From: Leifsonia xyli
GTDB taxonomy: Bacteria > Actinomycetota > Actinomycetes > Actinomycetales > Microbacteriaceae
Assembly: GCA_001647635.1 (NCBI GenBank)
Contig: CP014761.1
Location: 744,001 to 808,000, forward strand
Direction of reading: 5' to 3'
Length of the DNA: 64,000 nt
In this document: positions 46,689-60,023 of the stretch, in pieces
Numbering within the stretch: position 1 is the first letter of the stretch
Layout: each line of letters begins with the position of its first letter
Notes under the pieces: model-generated
What the model saw: the letters and a program-made list of their open reading frames with translations, nothing else
The model's database searches: none
What the model was told of the DNA's origin: nothing
Program-made: the position numbers and the translations under genes

Positions 46689-47897
46689 GTGGCCGATAGG
46701 AACGAAGTCGTGTTCGTCGACGGAGTCCGTACTCCGTTCGGGCGAGCCGGCGAAAAAGGGCAGTACTGGAACACTCGCGCGGACGATCTCGTCGTGAAGG
46801 CGATGATCGGCCTGATGGAGCGGAACCCCGAGGTGCCCAAGGACCGGATCGACGATGTGGCGATCGCCGCCACCACCCAGCAGGGCGACCAGGGCCTGAC
46901 CCTCGGACGCACAGCCGCGCTCCTCGCCGGCCTGCCGAAGTCGGTGCCCGGCTTCGCGATCGACCGGATGTGCGCGGGCGCCATGACCAGCGTGACCACG
47001 CTCGGCTCCGGCATCGCGTTCGGCGCCTACGACCTCGTCATCGCGGGCGGCGTGGAGCACATGGGCCGCCACCCGATGGGCTTCGGCGCCGACCCCAACC
47101 CGCGCTTCCTCAGCGAGAAGATGGTCGCCGAGGACGCTCTCAACATGGGCATGACAGCGGAGCGCATCCACGACCGCTTCCCGGCGCTGACGAAGGAGCG
47201 CTCCGACCGCTTCGCGATGCGCAGTCAGCACAAGCTCGCCGCCGCGTACGAGGCGGGCAAGATCCAGCCGGACCTCGTGCCGGTCGCGATCCGCTCCGAG
47301 GCGGGCTGGGGACTCGCCACGCAGGACGAGGGCATGCGTCCGGAGACGAACATGGAGGGCCTCGCGACTCTCAAGACCCCGTTCCGTCCGCACGGACGCG
47401 TCACCGCGGGCAACTCGTCGCCGCTGACCGACGGCGCCACCGCGTCCCTCCTCGCGTCCCACGACGCGGTGAAGGAGCTCGGCCTCACGCCGAAGATGCG
47501 GATGGTGAGCTTCGCGTTCGCCGGCGTGGAGCCGGAGATCATGGGCATCGGCCCGGTCCCGTCAACGGAGAAGGCGCTGCGCAAGGCGGGTCTGACCATC
47601 GACGACATCGGCCTGTTCGAGCTGAACGAGGCGTTCGCCATCCAGGTGCTGTCGTTCCTCGACCACTTCGGCATCGCCGACGACGACCCCCGCGTCAACC
47701 AGTGGGGCGGCGCGATCGCCATCGGCCACCCGCTCGCCGCGAGCGGCGTGCGCCTGATGATCCAGCTGGCCGCGCAGTTCGCCGAGCACCCCGAGGTGCG
47801 CTACGGCATCACGGCGATGTGCGTCGGCCTCGGCCAGGGCGGCACCGTCATCTGGGAGAACCCCAACTACGACAAGCGCGCTGCGCGGAAGGGCTGA
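46689..47897 (+). CDS. fadA: Acetyl-CoA acyltransferase (3-ketoacyl-CoA thiolase)
   Basis: 402 aa from GTG 46689, with GGGAGG upstream. Thiolase residues: acyl-accepting Cys95 in DRMCAGAMTS, GHPLAASGVR (His) and AMCVGLGQGG (second Cys). GSGIAFGAYDLVIAGGVEHM is the family core. Cleaves 3-ketoacyl-CoA in the last step of beta-oxidation. Five bases separate it from fadB, so a two-gene operon encoding the complex. Confidence 0.97.
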   Translation: MADRNEVVFVDGVRTPFGRAGEKGQYWNTRADDLVVKAMIGLMERNPEVPKDRIDDVAIAATTQQGDQGLTLGRTAALLAGLPKSVPGFAIDRMCAGAMTSVTTLGSGIAFGAYDLVIAGGVEHMGRHPMGFGADPNPRFLSEKMVAEDALNMGMTAERIHDRFPALTKERSDRFAMRSQHKLAAAYEAGKIQPDLVPVAIRSEAGWGLATQDEGMRPETNMEGLATLKTPFRPHGRVTAGNSSPLTDGATASLLASHDAVKELGLTPKMRMVSFAFAGVEPEIMGIGPVPSTEKALRKAGLTIDDIGLFELNEAFAIQVLSFLDHFGIADDDPRVNQWGGAIAIGHPLAASGVRLMIQLAAQFAEHPEVRYGITAMCVGLGQGGTVIWENPNYDKRAARKG

Positions 47898-47902
47898 GAA
47901 GC

Positions 47903-50041
47903 GTGACGGACTACAGCAAGATCGACTTCAGCCCGCTCGAGGCCGTCGCCGACGACGAGGTCGTCACCCACGCCTTCGTGAAGGATGTGCCGCTCCCCAG
48001 CGGCAAGCGCCTCGCGCTGGTGACCCTCGACAACGGCCGCGACCACACCCGCCCCAACACCCTGGGCCCCGCCACGCTGATGGAGCTCGGCCGGGTCTTC
48101 GACGAGCTGACGGAGCGGGCGAAGCGCGGCGAGATCGACGCGGTCGCCGTCACCGGCAAGCCGTTCATCCTCGCTGCCGGCGCCGACCTCAGCCGCGTGG
48201 GAGACATCCCGAGCGTGGAGGTGGCGAAGCTGCTCCCCCAGCTGGGCCACTACGTCCTCGGCAAGCAGGCGCACTTCGGCGTCCCGTCGTTCGTGTTCAC
48301 GAACGGACTCGCGCTCGGCGGCGGCGTGGAGATCGGCCTCAACGCCGACTACCGCACCATCGACCGCAACACGGCCGCGTTCGCGCTGCCCGAGGTGTTC
48401 CTCGGCCTCATCCCGGGCTGGGGCGGCGCGACCATCCTGCCGAACCTCATCGGCATCGAGAACGCGCTCAAGGTCGTCGTCGAGAACCCGCTCAAGCAGA
48501 ACCGGATGCTCAAGGCGCAGGAGGCGTTCGACCTCGGGATCGCCGACGCGATCTTCGACTCGGCGAACTTCCTCGAGGACTCGCTGCTGTGGGCCGACAA
48601 GGTCCTGACCGGCGCGGTCGTCGTGAAGCGCCCGAACGAGCCGGGCAAGCTCGAGCGGATGGTCAAGTGGGACGCCGCCATCGGCATCGCCCGCAAGATG
48701 CTCGAGTCGCGCATCGGCACGGTGCCGAAGTCCCCGTACAAGGCGCTCGATCTGCTCAAGGCCGCGAAGTCGAACGACCGCGAGGCCGGCTTCGCGCTCG
48801 AGGACGACGCGCTGGCCGAGCTCATCTCGGGCGACCAGTTCCAGGCGAGCATCTACGCGTTCAACCTGGTGCAGAAGCGGGCGAAGCGCCCGGCAGGAGC
48901 CCCCGACAAGAAGCTCGCGAAGAAGGTCACCAAGATCGGCGTCATCGGCGCCGGCTACATGGCCAGCCAGTTCGCGCTGCTGTTCGTGCGGCGGCTGCGG
49001 GTGCCGGTAGTCATCACCGACCTCGACCAGGCGCATGTCGACAAGGGCGTGGCCTATATCCACGACGAGATCGGCAAGCTGCAGGAGAAGGGCCGCATCT
49101 CCCCCGATGAGGGCAACCGCCTGCGCGCGCTCGTCACGGGCACCGCGGACAAGGCGGACTTCGCGGACTGCGACTGGGTCATCGAGGCCGTCTTCGAGGA
49201 GCTCTCCGTCAAGCAGAACGTGTTCGCCGAGGTGGAGCCGTTCCTCTCCGACGAGGCGGTCATCGCGACCAACACGTCCTCGCTGTCGGTGGAGCAGATC
49301 GGCGCGAAGCTGAAGCACCCGGAGCGACTGGTCGGCTTCCACTTCTTCACCCCGGTGGCGGTCATGCCGCTCATCGAGGTCGTGAAGACCCCGCACACCG
49401 ACGAGGCCACCCTGTCCACCGCGATGGTGACGGCGGCTGCGCTGAAGAAGAACGCGGTCATCACCGCCGACACCCCGGGCTTCGTCGTCAACCGCGTGCT
49501 GGCCAAGATCCTCGGGGATGCGATGCACGCCGTCGACGACGGCACGCCGTTCGAGGTCGTCGACGAGGCCATCGCCCCGCTGGGCCTGCCGATGGCGCCG
49601 TCCGCCCTGCTCGACCTCGTCGGGCTCAAGGTCGGCGCGCACGTGCTCGACACCCACCACGCGGCGTTCCCGGACCGGTTCTACCGCTCCGAGAACCTCC
49701 ACAAGCTGGCCGAGTACGGCACGCTGCTGGAGAAGGACGCCAAGGGCAAGGTGAAGGGCCTCGACAAGGGCGCCGCGAAGATCGTCTCGGGCGGAAAGAA
49801 CCCGTGGACGAAGGAGCAGATCCTGCGCACCCTGGAGGACGGGCTGGCCGACGAGATCCACCGCATGCTGGTCGATGACCACGTCGTCGAGGCACCGGAG
49901 GACATCGATCTCTGCATGATCCTCGGCGCGGGCTTCCCGTTCCAGATGGGCGGCATCACGCCGTACCTCGACCGCGTGGGAGCGTCGGAGCGCGTGTTCG
50001 GCGACACCTTCCACCACCCGCCGATCAAGGGCGTCGCGTAA
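47903..50041 (+). CDS. fadB: Trifunctional fatty-oxidation protein: enoyl-CoA hydratase / 3-hydroxyacyl-CoA dehydrogenase
   Basis: 712 aa from GTG. The N-terminal crotonase domain (about 1-300) has FILAAGADLSRVGD and NGLALGGGVEIGLNADYR with the catalytic Glu region ALPEVFLGLIPGWGG. The NAD-binding domain starts at about residue 335 (KIGVIGAGYMASQFALLFVRR), with DADWVIEAV-like DCDWVIEAVFEELSVK and HFFTPVAVMPLIEVV carrying the catalytic His. Two C-terminal HCDH domains follow. Works with fadA; together they carry out hydration, oxidation and thiolysis. Confidence 0.97.
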   Translation: MTDYSKIDFSPLEAVADDEVVTHAFVKDVPLPSGKRLALVTLDNGRDHTRPNTLGPATLMELGRVFDELTERAKRGEIDAVAVTGKPFILAAGADLSRVGDIPSVEVAKLLPQLGHYVLGKQAHFGVPSFVFTNGLALGGGVEIGLNADYRTIDRNTAAFALPEVFLGLIPGWGGATILPNLIGIENALKVVVENPLKQNRMLKAQEAFDLGIADAIFDSANFLEDSLLWADKVLTGAVVVKRPNEPGKLERMVKWDAAIGIARKMLESRIGTVPKSPYKALDLLKAAKSNDREAGFALEDDALAELISGDQFQASIYAFNLVQKRAKRPAGAPDKKLAKKVTKIGVIGAGYMASQFALLFVRRLRVPVVITDLDQAHVDKGVAYIHDEIGKLQEKGRISPDEGNRLRALVTGTADKADFADCDWVIEAVFEELSVKQNVFAEVEPFLSDEAVIATNTSSLSVEQIGAKLKHPERLVGFHFFTPVAVMPLIEVVKTPHTDEATLSTAMVTAAALKKNAVITADTPGFVVNRVLAKILGDAMHAVDDGTPFEVVDEAIAPLGLPMAPSALLDLVGLKVGAHVLDTHHAAFPDRFYRSENLHKLAEYGTLLEKDAKGKVKGLDKGAAKIVSGGKNPWTKEQILRTLEDGLADEIHRMLVDDHVVEAPEDIDLCMILGAGFPFQMGGITPYLDRVGASERVFGDTFHHPPIKGVA

Positions 50042-50052
50042 GCACTCTCTCG

Positions 50053-50102
50053 TTGACGCAACACGCCGTCCACCCCTCGGGGCGGACGGCGTGTTGCGTC
50101 AA
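50053..50102. terminator. Perfect 19-bp hairpin between fadB and aldo-keto reductase
   Basis: TTGACGCAACACGCCGTCC pairs exactly with its complement at 50084-50102 around a 12-base loop. Lies between convergent genes and should stop both. Confidence 0.85.
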
Positions 50103-50115
50103 GCAGAGGGGCGGG

Positions 50116-51092
<977 letters not shown>

Positions 51093-51096
<4 letters not shown>

Positions 51097-51494
51097 GCGT
51101 CGTTCCCTTCCGTGACCTGCTCGACGGTGCGCCGGTACAGGTCGATCTTGTAGTCGATGGCCGCCAGGCTCGCCGTCATCTCCTCCAGCTGCCGCACCAC
51201 CGCCATACGGTGCAGGAGCAGCAGCTCCAGCCGCTCCGCCTCCGTCCCGTCGCCCTGACGGGCCAGCACGACGTACTGGCGCATCGTGGCGATCGGCATG
51301 GCGGTCGAGCGCAGCTTGGTGAGGAAGCCGACCCACGACACATCCGCCTCGGTGTAGCGCCGATGGGTGGAGGACGCGCGCTCGACCGGCGAGAGCATGA
51401 GCCCCTCGCGTTCGTAGTAGCGCAGTGTGTGGGTGGTGAGTCCGGTCCGCTCGGCGACGTCGGAGATCGACATCGCCGTCCGTGTGTCGGTCAT
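51093..51494 (-). CDS. MerR-family transcriptional regulator
   Basis: 133 aa. N-terminal [28 protein letters not shown] and wing [24 protein letters not shown], then a coiled-coil dimerisation helix ([32 protein letters not shown]). No cysteine pattern for metal sensing, so more like the AdhR/aldehyde or general stress type that controls adjacent oxidoreductases. Overlaps the aldo-keto reductase by four bases. Its promoter carries a matching operator. Confidence 0.93.
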
Positions 51495-51500
51495 ACCGTC

Positions 51501-51531
51501 ACGTTACGACTTAGAGTGCACTCCAAGTCAA
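51501..51531 (-). promoter_or_regulatory. MerR-type promoter with 19-bp spacer and embedded operator
   Basis: On the minus strand, -35 TTGACT (51531-51526) and -10 TAACGT (51506-51501) are 19 bp apart, the over-long spacer typical of MerR-activated promoters. The spacer region holds a 20-bp dyad (plus-strand ACTTAGAGTG/CACTCCAAGT, one mismatch, 51509-51528). The expected transcription start falls on or next to the merR ATG. Confidence 0.8.
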
Positions 51532-51542
51532 CCGGTCAGAGA

Positions 51543-51794
51543 TCAGTCAGCCGCCCTGTCGGCCACCACGGCCCTGAGCATCCCTGCGGGCGCATCGTCG
51601 ATGTCGTAGGTGTCCAAGCGTTCGATCCTTGCAAAATCCTCAGGAGACATCCACGCTGGGCGCGCGTCCACCACCGTGAGCTCGGGATAGCGAATGGATA
51701 TATCCGCCTCCGAACGCGCCCACAGGAGCCCCCAGAGACCCCCCATGCCGTAGTCGTACACCACCAGGTAGCGTCGCTTGTCCGCAGGGGTCAC
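51543..51794 (-). CDS. Small conserved-looking protein, unknown function
   Basis: 83 aa: MTPADKRRYLVVYDYGMGGLWGLLWARSE... with an aromatic-rich N-terminal half and an acidic, Ala-rich end. No membrane helix or known motif. It starts eight bases after the dxs stop on the same strand, and similar short proteins occur in actinobacteria; the coding call rests on length, position and codon pattern. Function unknown. Confidence 0.6.
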   Translation of the reverse strand: MTPADKRRYLVVYDYGMGGLWGLLWARSEADISIRYPELTVVDARPAWMSPEDFARIERLDTYDIDDAPAGMLRAVVADRAAD

Positions 51795-51802
51795 GTCGGC
51801 GC

Positions 51803-53755
51803 TCAGGCGCCGGGCTTCTTGGCCGCCGGCGTCTCGTCGGCGGCGGTGTCGTCGGGCAGCGGGCGAGCGATCGGGACTCGGCTGCCGAGCACCTGTGCGA
51901 CGAGGTCGCGGGCGATCTTCTGCGGGGTGAGCCCAGCATCCTCGAGGATCTGGTCGCGCGACGCGTGCTCGATGAACGCGTCGGGCAGGCCCAGCTCGTC
52001 CACCGCGGTGTCGATGCCGGCCTCGCGGAGGTCCTGGCGGACGCGCGTGCCGATGCCGCCGACGCGGATGCCGTCCTCGATCGTCACGACGATGCGGTGC
52101 TCGGCTGCGAGCGACAGGATGCTCTTCGGCACCGGGACGACCCAGCGCGGGTCGACGACGGTCGCACCGATCCCCTGCGCCGCGAGCCGCTCCGCGACCT
52201 TGAGGCCGAGGTCGGCCATCGGCCCGACGGTGACCAGCAGGACGTCCTTGCGGTCGCCTTCGAGGAGCACGTCCACCCCGTCGTCGAGGCGGCGCACCGC
52301 TGCGATGTCGGGCTGGACCGGTCCCTTCGGAAAGCGCAGCACGGTCGGTGCGTCCTCGACGGCCACCGCCTCGGCGAGCTCCTCGCGGAAGCGCGTGCCG
52401 TCGCGCGGCGCCGCCAGCCGGATGTTCGGCACGACCTGCAGGATCGCGAGGTCCCAGATCCCGTGGTGGCTCGGTCCGTCCGGGCCCGTCACACCGGCGC
52501 GGTCGAGGACGAAGGTCACGCCCGCCTTGTGCAGTGCGACATCCATGAGCACCTGGTCGAACGCGCGGTTCATGAAGGTGGCGTAGATGGCCACGACAGG
52601 ATGCAGCCCGCCGAACGCGAGGCCGGCGGCGCTGGTCGCCGCGTGCTGTTCGGCGATGCCGACGTCGTGGACGCGGTCCGGGAACCGTTCGGCGAACTTG
52701 TGCAGGCCCGTCGGGCGGAGCATCGCGGCGGTGATGCCGACGATCTTCGGGTTCTTCTCGGCGAGGCGCACGATCTCGTCGGCGAAGACGCCGGTCCAGT
52801 CCGGCGTGCTGGCCGCGCTGGTCGGCTCTCCGGTCTCCGGGTCGATCTTGCCGACGGAGTGGAACTGGTCGGCCGCGTCGCGCAGAGCGGGCTCGTAGCC
52901 GCGTCCCTTCTGGGTGATCGCGTGGACGATGACCGGGGCGCCGTAATTCTTCGCCTGGCGGAGCGCCTCCTCCATCGCCTCGATGTCGTGGCCGTGGATG
53001 GGGCCGATGTACTTGATGTCGAGGTTCGAGTACAGCGCTTCGTTGTTCGAGAAGCGGCTGAGGAACCCGTGGAGGCCGCCGCGGACCCCCCGGTAGAAGG
53101 AGCGGCCCGGCGTGCCGAGCTTGTCGAAGGCGGCCTGCGAGGTGAGGTAGAGGCTACGGTAGGTCTTCCGGGTGCGGACCGTGTTGAGGAACCGAGCCAT
53201 GCCGCCGATCGTCGGCGCGTACGAGCGGCCGTTGTCGTTGACCACGATGATCAGCTTGCGGTTGTTGTCGTCGGAGATGTTGTTGAGCGCTTCCCACGTC
53301 ATGCCGCCGGTCAGCGCGCCGTCGCCGACGACGGCGACCACGTGACGGTCCTTCTGCCCGGTCAGCTCGAAGGCGCGCGAGATGCCGTCCGCCCAGGACA
53401 GAGACGAGGAGGCGTGAGAGCTCTCCACGATGTCGTGCTCGGACTCCGAGCGCTGCGGGTAGCCCGCCATCCCGCCGCGCTGCCGCAGCTGCGAGAAGTC
53501 CTGGCGGCCGGTCAGCAGCTTGTGCACGTAGGACTGGTGGCCGGTGTCGAAGACGATGGCGTCCCGCGGGGAGTCGAAGACGCGGTGGATCGCGATGGTC
53601 GTCTCGACCACGCCCAGGTTGGGGCCGAGGTGTCCACCGGTCTTCGCCACGTTGGCGACGAGGAACGCCCGCACCTCGGCGGCGAGCTGGACCAGCTCAC
53701 CGTCGGTCAGGCGGTCGAGGTCGCGTGGACCGTGGATGGTCTCGAGGATACCCAT
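51803..53755 (-). CDS. dxs: 1-deoxy-D-xylulose-5-phosphate synthase
   Basis: First enzyme of the MEP isoprenoid route, thiamine-diphosphate dependent. 650 aa from ATG 53755 (MGILETIHGPRDLDRL). GGHLGPNLGVVE, VVGDGALTGGMTWEALNNI (ThDP/Mg site), HPVVAIYATFMNRAFDQ and DRAGVTGPDGPSHHGIWD (pyrimidine-domain) are visible; the C-terminal tail after GSRVPIARPLPDD is a lineage-specific extension. A longer frame to 53842 lacks a start context. Complete. Confidence 0.97.
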   Translation of the reverse strand: MGILETIHGPRDLDRLTDGELVQLAAEVRAFLVANVAKTGGHLGPNLGVVETTIAIHRVFDSPRDAIVFDTGHQSYVHKLLTGRQDFSQLRQRGGMAGYPQRSESEHDIVESSHASSSLSWADGISRAFELTGQKDRHVVAVVGDGALTGGMTWEALNNISDDNNRKLIIVVNDNGRSYAPTIGGMARFLNTVRTRKTYRSLYLTSQAAFDKLGTPGRSFYRGVRGGLHGFLSRFSNNEALYSNLDIKYIGPIHGHDIEAMEEALRQAKNYGAPVIVHAITQKGRGYEPALRDAADQFHSVGKIDPETGEPTSAASTPDWTGVFADEIVRLAEKNPKIVGITAAMLRPTGLHKFAERFPDRVHDVGIAEQHAATSAAGLAFGGLHPVVAIYATFMNRAFDQVLMDVALHKAGVTFVLDRAGVTGPDGPSHHGIWDLAILQVVPNIRLAAPRDGTRFREELAEAVAVEDAPTVLRFPKGPVQPDIAAVRRLDDGVDVLLEGDRKDVLLVTVGPMADLGLKVAERLAAQGIGATVVDPRWVVPVPKSILSLAAEHRIVVTIEDGIRVGGIGTRVRQDLREAGIDTAVDELGLPDAFIEHASRDQILEDAGLTPQKIARDLVAQVLGSRVPIARPLPDDTAADETPAAKKPGA

Positions 53756-53931
53756 GCGTTCGAGTCTAGGCTCGCGCGAGTGGGGAGAGGCTCGGAACGT
53801 GCGGTGACCGGTGGAAGTCCGCATTCTGCACCCGTTAAACACAGCGGCCCGGGCGGACCCGGGCCCCTGAGAGCGTAAACGTCGTTGGTGGTGCTCGACG
53901 CTTTCATCCGCAAGGTTACTACTCTCATCGG

Positions 53932-54618
53932 ATGACCGTCGACATCCTGACCTATTTGAGCAGAGCCCGTATGTCGACGTACGTCTCGCACTGTGAGGGC
54001 GACGAGAATCGAGCGCTCGGGCTCTACCGGGCCAACGCGCGCGTCAGCAGCGCAGCCCACACGGCTGTTCACTACTTCGAGATCCTCTACCGGAATGCCC
54101 TGGATCAAGAACTGAGGTCCTGGAATGAAGCGAGGCAGGGCACCCAGGAGTGGACCTTGTATCCAGCGCCCCTCCTGATCTCGGTGCTCACGGCGGGTCG
54201 CCTAGCGGCCGCCCGGCGCGACGCTACTCACGCCGTGAGAGGACGACGGCCGATCACTCACGACGACGTGGTCGCGCAGCTGTCGCTCGGCACGTGGCGC
54301 TACATACTGCCGTCGCTCCATCATCAGGGCAAGCAGAAACTGTGGGACGAGTCTCTTGAGCACGCCTTCGCTCACCGACACGGTGTCCGTGCTGATCAGA
54401 TCGTGACTTCCGTCTCGATCATTTACGACCTCCGGAACCGAGTCGCACACCACGAGCCCGTGTTCGGCCTGGATCTGCGGGGCAAACGACGAGCAATGCG
54501 TGATGTGCTGAATTGCGTTCACCCCACCGCGCGCCGCTGGTTCGTGGAGCACGAGCCGCTGTCGGCGGCGCTCGACGCGTTTTACGCCGAGTGGCCCGAG
54601 TTCGCACGCACGAATTGA
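53932..54618 (+). CDS. Abi-like protein with HEPN-type RNase motif
   Basis: 228 aa, helical. N-terminus LSRARMSTYVSHCEGDENRALGLYRANARVSSA; ALDQELRSWNEA; LSLGTWRYILPSL; and near the C-terminus IYDLRNRVAHHEPVF. The last contains RxxxxH, the catalytic HEPN motif, in the context (RNRVAHHEP) typical of Abi_2/AbiD-like abortive-infection proteins. If active it would be a metal-independent RNase used in antiphage defence; that function is inferred. It stands alone between dxs and acnA with no partner antitoxin and has less extreme GC-biased codon use than its neighbours, so it was probably acquired. Confidence 0.8.
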   Translation: MTVDILTYLSRARMSTYVSHCEGDENRALGLYRANARVSSAAHTAVHYFEILYRNALDQELRSWNEARQGTQEWTLYPAPLLISVLTAGRLAAARRDATHAVRGRRPITHDDVVAQLSLGTWRYILPSLHHQGKQKLWDESLEHAFAHRHGVRADQIVTSVSIIYDLRNRVAHHEPVFGLDLRGKRRAMRDVLNCVHPTARRWFVEHEPLSAALDAFYAEWPEFARTN

Positions 54619-54649
54619 GCCCCCGGCGCCATCAGGCACCGGGGGCTCA
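54616..54649. terminator. Terminator between Abi-like gene and acnA
   Basis: TGAGCCCCCGGCGCC and GGCACCGGGGGCTCA pair over 14 of 15 positions around a 4-base loop. Overlaps the Abi-like stop and lies 17 bases from the acnA stop, so can act both ways. Confidence 0.8.
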
Positions 54650-54666
54650 GGTCGCGCGCTCTCCGC

Positions 54667-57480
<2,814 letters not shown>

Positions 57481-57590
57481 AATGCCCTCTCCTTCATCGG
57501 CAGGCGATGTTCACGCACGCCTCGTCCATCTTCGTCGTCCGTCGAAGCGCCTTTCCAGCAAGGTAAGCCTAAATCCCACCCGCGCGAAAG

Positions 57591-57608
57591 TATCTTGACG
57601 TCGAGATA
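57591..57608. promoter_or_regulatory. 18-bp palindrome upstream of acnA
   Basis: TATCTTGACGTCGAGATA is an inverted repeat (one mismatched pair) about 110 bases upstream of the acnA GTG, and 13 bases past the P-type ATPase stop. A regulator binding site is likely; I cannot name the protein. Confidence 0.5.
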
Positions 57609-57620
57609 AAACTACCACGA

Positions 57621-59998
57621 TCAGAGCCGATCGAAGACCAGCGATCGCCGCTTGGCGAACCGGTAGAACAGCTCGATCCCGGCCGCGCCGACGGCGCCGA
57701 CCGCGATGCCCCACGCGAGCGCGCCGTCGAGCTGCAGGTGCATCTCGAAGAAGGTGGCGGTGAAGGGGATGACGCACACCAGCGTGAAGGCGGCGGCGAC
57801 CGCGGCCAGCAGCAGCCATCGGATGCCGGTGAGCGGCCTGGTGAGCACGCACAGCATCCACAGCGACACGCAGAAGAGCGCGACCGTGGTGACGCTGCGG
57901 GCCTCGTGGAGCGGGATGCTCCGGTACAGCGGGCGTAGGCGACGATGGCCGTGATGCCGGCGATGAGGCCGGTGGGGATCGAGTACCGGAGCACGCGGCC
58001 GAGCACCCCGGGCGTGTAGATGCGCTTGTTCGGCGCGAGCGCGAGGAAGAAGGACGGGATGCCGATCGCCAGCGAGGACACCAGCGTCAGCTGGCGCGGG
58101 AGGAATGGGAACGGCCACAGGATCGCAGCGCTCACGAGGGCGAGCAGGATGCCGTACGTCGTCTTCGCCAGGAAGATGTTGCTGACCCGCTCGACGTTGG
58201 CGATGACCCGTCGGCCGGACGCGAGCACGTCGGGCAGCCGGTCGAAGCGGTCGTCGAGCAGCACCACGCGGGATGCGGCTTTCGTCGCAGCTGTGCCCGT
58301 GCCCATCGCGATGCCGAGGTCGGCGTCCTTCACCGCCATCGCGTCGTTGACGCCGTCGCCCGTCATCGCGACCGTGCGCCCGCGCTCCTGCATCAGCCGC
58401 ACTGCGGCCCGTTTCTGGTCGGGGCTCACGCGGCCGAGCACGCTCGCGCGCTCGAGCGCGTCGGCCAGCTCGTCGTCGGTCGTGAGCGTGGAGGCGTCGA
58501 TCGCGTCGCCCTCGAGCTGCAGCTCGCGGGCGATGGCCGCGACGGTCACGGGATTGTCGCCGGACATCACGACGACGCGCACCGACTGCTCGCGGAAGTA
58601 CCCGAGCGCCGCCTGCGCTTCGGGCCGAAGCGTCTCGGCGAGCAGTACCAGCAGCACCGGCTCCACCCGCGTGCCCGTCAGCGGCATGTGCACCTCCGCG
58701 GGCAGCGGGTCGATCGCCCGCGCCAGGGCAAGTGTGCGTAGCCCTGTCGCGGCGAGCGCGGTAGCACGTGCCAGCGCTTCGGGGTGACCGTCGAGCACAC
58801 GTTCCGGCGCCCCGAGCACCCATGAGCTCTCGGAGCCGCCGTCGATCGTCATCGTGAGCGCGCTGTACTTGGTGGCCGAGCTGAACGGGATGCGCCGCCC
58901 GACCGCGATCCGGTCGCTGCGGAACCGCGAGCCGAGGATTCCCGACGTCGCGTTGCCCGCTTCGTCCGACCCGAAGGCCGCGAGCGCGAGCTCGCCGTCG
59001 GCGACCGCCTGCTCCCCCGCCTGCGCCTCGGTGTCGTGGAGCGACAACTCGCCGGTCGTCAGCGTGCCGGTCTTGTCGAGGAACAGCACGTCGACGCGCG
59101 CCAGCACCTCCACCGCCGCCAGTTCTTGCACCAGCACCTTGTGCCCAGCGAGCTGGATGGCGGCCACGCCGAAGGCCAGGCTCGTCAGCAGCACCAGCCC
59201 CTCCGGGATGAGTCCGACGACGGCGGCGACGGCGTCGAGCAGCGCCCGTCGCCACCGGTCGTCGACAAAGACCTCGGAGAACCCGCCGTAGGCGAAGACG
59301 CGCCCCAGCAGGGTGATGAGGATGATCGGCCCCAGGATCCACGACAGGTAGACCAGGATGCGATTGGTCGCGTCGCGGAGCTCGGACCGCACCTGACTGT
59401 GCTTGCGGATCTCGCTCGTGAGCTTGCTCGCATAGGAGTCGGCGCCCACCGCCGAGACGGTCGCCAGTCCCGTCCCGGACGCGACGTGCGACCCCGAGAG
59501 CAGAGGCGCCCCCGCGTCTTTGAACATCGGATCGGACTCGCCGGTCAGCATCGACTCGTCGAGCGACAGACCGGTGCTCTCGACCACGACGGCGTCCGCC
59601 GGCACCTGATCGCCCGGACGGAGGACGAGCAGGTCGTCGAGCACCACCTGGTCGAGCGCGACCGTCAACACCGCGCCGTCGCGGCGCACGCGGCTGTGCG
59701 GCGCGGCGAGGAGCGCCGCACGATCGAGCACGCGCTTCGCGCGGTACTCCTGCACGATGCCGATGAGGGCGTTGACGACGACGATGCCGAAGAAGAACCC
59801 GTCGCGCAGGTCGCCCAGCAGCACCACGACGACGAAGCAGGCGGTGAGGATGCCGTTGAACAGCGTGAAGACGTTCTCGCGCAGGATGTCGCCGACCGAC
59901 CGCGAGCTGGGCTGCTCCTGCGTATTGACGCGCCCGTCGGCGACGCGCTCCTCCACCTGGGCGGAGGTCAGCCCGTCACGTGTTCCCGCGTCCAGCAT
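57621..59998 (-). CDS. P-type cation-transporting ATPase, frameshifted near the C-terminus
   Basis: About 794 aa as reconstructed. Actuator motif LTGESDP (about 151), transmembrane M4 GLIPEGLVLLTSL, phosphorylation site FLDKTGTLTTGE (Asp308), and hinge MTGDGVNDAMAVKDADLGIAMG. N-terminal cation-ATPase domain (RDGLTSAQVEERVADGRVN) without heavy-metal CxxC motifs, so an E1-E2 enzyme of the Ca/Mg-like branch; the ion is unknown. The frame breaks near 57933: adding one C (CCC to CCCC) turns VAYARCTG into VAYAPLYRSIPLHEARSV and restores the last membrane helices through FDRL at 57621. Confidence 0.9.
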
Positions 59999-60023
59999 CC
60001 CTCCCCCTTACCGTCCGGTGGTC

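Noticed and set aside
47867..50017. 716-codon minus-strand frame opposite fadB
   Set aside because: Antisense shadow of fadB, low-complexity composition.
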